Positions 62,228 through 64,000 of a stretch of 64,000 bases of DNA are shown here, piece after piece (position 1 is the stretch's first letter; each line of letters starts with the position of its first letter). The DNA is from Gramella sp. AN32 (GTDB taxonomy: Bacteria > Bacteroidota > Bacteroidia > Flavobacteriales > Flavobacteriaceae): positions 124,001 to 188,000 of the forward strand of contig NZ_QEYO01000006.1 in NCBI RefSeq assembly GCF_023718305.1. The letters run 5' to 3'. The notes beneath the pieces are model-generated. The model saw only the letters and a program-made list of their open reading frames with translations, did no database searches and was not told the origin of the DNA. The translations under genes and the position numbers were made by a program.

Positions 62228-64000
62228 GGAATTAGATAAATATTCGGAATTAAACCCTATTCGGGATCATATTAAGCTTGAGTTTCGGGAGACAGAGCCG
62301 GGGAAGGAGTTGAAAGCCATAAAAAAGGATCTTGCTGAGTCTTTGAAACCTGAATATAGTAGGGCAATAGTATTTTGTACCAGCAGGAAACTCACCGAAG
62401 AGGCGGCAGCTGAGGTTAATAGTGAATTTAAGGAGAATGATACCCTGGCAAATAAGGCAGGTTTTTATCACGCAGGGATGGATTCGGATGCCCGGGAAAG
62501 AACATTTGAGCAGTATAAAACCGGTTCCTTAGCTATATTATTTGCCACCAAGGCCTTTGGGATGGGAATGGATATTCGCAATATACATCATGTATATCAT
62601 CTGGGGCCTTCAGGGTCTTTCGAAGATTATTTACAGGAAGTGGGAAGGGCCGGCCGAAATGAAGATGACCTGAAAAAAGCAGGATATTCATCTGAAAATC
62701 CTATTCAGGCTATTTGTTTTCACTCGAAAGACTCCTTTCCGAGCTACAGGGATTGGATTCAAAGAACACAGATTTCCTGGAATGACATCTGTAATGTTTA
62801 TGAAGTTTTTAAAGAATATAGGGCCCAATTTATAACAGGAAAAGAGGAAAGGCAAAACCGGGAATTTCTTCCTATTCCGTTGAATACGCTTAGTACCAGT
62901 TTAAAGTATATGGACACAGAGAGTGACCTGGGCTCGCTTTTCAGGTTGTCGCTGTACTGGTTACAACAAGCAGATCGTATACACTCCAGATTCTATGTAC
63001 CTGCTTTTCTTGAATTTCAGAATGAAGGATTCTTCGACAGGGAAACCGAACCTAATATTGCTGATGATGACTTGAAAAAGCTATTTGGTTATGTTTTTAA
63101 AATCTATGATGAGGAGTTTAGAGATGCAGATTCCACTTTGGTAGATGGTACCGGATTGATGAAGTATATGGAGGTGAACAGAGAAAAAATGTTTCTGTTG
63201 ATTTTAAAAGCTCAGAAGAAGGGATTGTTGAAATTAGTAAATGAACTCAATGTTAAGCCTACTGAGAATAGCAGACATGATGAGGCAATTCAGAAGATAG
63301 CGCGAGATAGCGAGTTTCAATTTCTTGAAGCGGTAAATGAAATAGCATTAAAGTTAGTAGAAGAATTCAGAAGAAATGAGGAAGTTGAATTATTAAATGA
63401 GACTTTACAAAGATTAATTCAGGAGGTTGAAGAAAGCGTTTTGTTTGAGAAGTTTCTTGATAAATTGAGTTCATACGCCGATCGCGAGTATTGTGAAATA
63501 TATTTGAGATCTAAAGATTTAAGAAAAGAGAGAAAAAAGCAACCGGAGTTCGCTTCTTTTATGAACACCGCCCGGAGAACACAGCCTGAGCTTCTGGAAA
63601 TACTAGAAAAACAGCGTAGGATACTTAAAAGTGATAAATCATCGGGAATATTAAAGACTGCTTTTTTTGTATTAAATCTTCATCCTGAAATTAGTATTAC
63701 TTCAAAATTTTCAGAGGATTCCAAAGCTATAATACAGGTAGTCAAACTTGAGGCCACTAAAACAGCATTAGGAAAATTTGTTACCAGCTTTTGCAAGGAT
63801 GGTCGTTCTCTTTTAATTGAATTAATGAAGGAGGAATCCAGGGTGGTAGATATCAACGAACTACTACTAAGATTACCTTTTAAAGAACCGAAATACAGCG
63901 AAGTAGAAAATCTTTTTTATCTCTTAAGAAAAGTGGGGTATATACGCTTTCAGGGAGGTCTGATACCTATGGCCATTGAAATGAAATTTGATAAACTGGA
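62214..64000 (+). CDS. RecQ-like helicase domain 2 and C-terminus (cut by window edge)
   Basis: An open frame from ATG 62214, shifted by +1 relative to the preceding gene, to the end of the window (595 codons, no stop). It has SRAIVFCTSRKLTEEAAAEVN (motif IV), ILFATKAFGMGMDIRNIHHVYHLG (motif V) and YLQEVGRAGRNEDD (motif VI), then a long helical region. The motor of a RecQ enzyme needs both halves, so this is either the second half of a frameshifted gene or a separate coupled subunit. It could be one base from a continuous protein near 62216. Confidence 0.8.
   Translation, partial: MKKFKELDKYSELNPIRDHIKLEFRETEPGKELKAIKKDLAESLKPEYSRAIVFCTSRKLTEEAAAEVNSEFKENDTLANKAGFYHAGMDSDARERTFEQYKTGSLAILFATKAFGMGMDIRNIHHVYHLGPSGSFEDYLQEVGRAGRNEDDLKKAGYSSENPIQAICFHSKDSFPSYRDWIQRTQISWNDICNVYEVFKEYRAQFITGKEERQNREFLPIPLNTLSTSLKYMDTESDLGSLFRLSLYWLQQADRIHSRFYVPAFLEFQNEGFFDRETEPNIADDDLKKLFGYVFKIYDEEFRDADSTLVDGTGLMKYMEVNREKMFLLILKAQKKGLLKLVNELNVKPTENSRHDEAIQKIARDSEFQFLEAVNEIALKLVEEFRRNEEVELLNETLQRLIQEVEESVLFEKFLDKLSSYADREYCEIYLRSKDLRKERKKQPEFASFMNTARRTQPELLEILEKQRRILKSDKSSGILKTAFFVLNLHPEISITSKFSEDSKAIIQVVKLEATKTALGKFVTSFCKDGRSLLIELMKEESRVVDINELLLRLPFKEPKYSEVENLFYLLRKVGYIRFQGGLIPMAIEMKFDKL

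Overview
The window comes from a low-GC member of the Bacteroidota, most likely a marine or soil Flavobacteriaceae. The signs are a type IX secretion C-terminal domain, the CTnDOT-type tra gene set (DUF4134, DUF4133, TraG, DUF4141, TraJ, TraK, TraM, TraN), RteC, many Bacteroidota-style overlapping starts (TAATG, ATGA) and TAnnTTTG promoter elements. No taxonomic search was possible, so the genus is open.

Layout. (1) 1-13.3 kb is chromosomal: the end of a polysaccharide locus (three glycosyltransferases and a PssD/PssE pair), a convergent three-gene cell-surface operon (T9SS cargo protein, a 976-residue tandem-repeat protein, a beta-helix protein), and a PAP2 / GT39 / GT2 group of the kind used in lipid A or cell-envelope sugar modification. 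It ends in a truncated response regulator fused by deletion to a decayed DUF347 membrane gene. (2) At 13.24 kb lies the 3' half of a tRNA-Arg(UCU) gene with its terminator, followed by a tyrosine integrase. This is the left junction of an integrated element that runs rightward, probably past the end of the window. (3) 15-22.7 kb is a compact peptide locus: a C39-peptidase ABC exporter, HlyD adaptor, membrane-bound TPR/AraC regulator, a 42-residue double-glycine peptide and a secreted prolyl oligopeptidase. RteC and replication-type genes (HTH, DnaC-like ATPase) follow. (4) 26.6-38.4 kb is a patchwork: an IS66 element that truncated an MBL-fold hydrolase gene, a nine-gene redox/detoxification operon under an OhrR/MarR-type regulator, a ParE/RelE toxin-antitoxin cassette between long attC-like hairpins, an intact IS3-family element with a 3-bp target duplication, and about 600 bp of GC-rich DNA full of hairpins. 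(5) 38.5-46.5 kb holds an amidase and the conjugation genes traE-F-G-I-J-K-M-N plus a lipoprotein. (6) 46.5-64 kb is a defence island: a broken SRAP gene, a DrmD-like SNF2 helicase, a 1610-residue adenine methyltransferase, McrB, McrC, and a giant exonuclease/RecQ-like helicase split into two overlapping frames.

How it works together. The integrase, RteC, DnaC-like ATPase and tra genes describe an integrative and conjugative element (ICE). It carries the redox operon, the toxin-antitoxin pair and the defence island as cargo. The two most interesting parts are the peptide locus, whose parts would fit an export-sense-degrade peptide circuit placed next to the transfer regulator RteC, and the defence operon. 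In the latter, a duplicated end of the methyltransferase gene shows that the McrBC pair was inserted between a methyltransferase and an exonuclease-RecQ gene that were once directly coupled.
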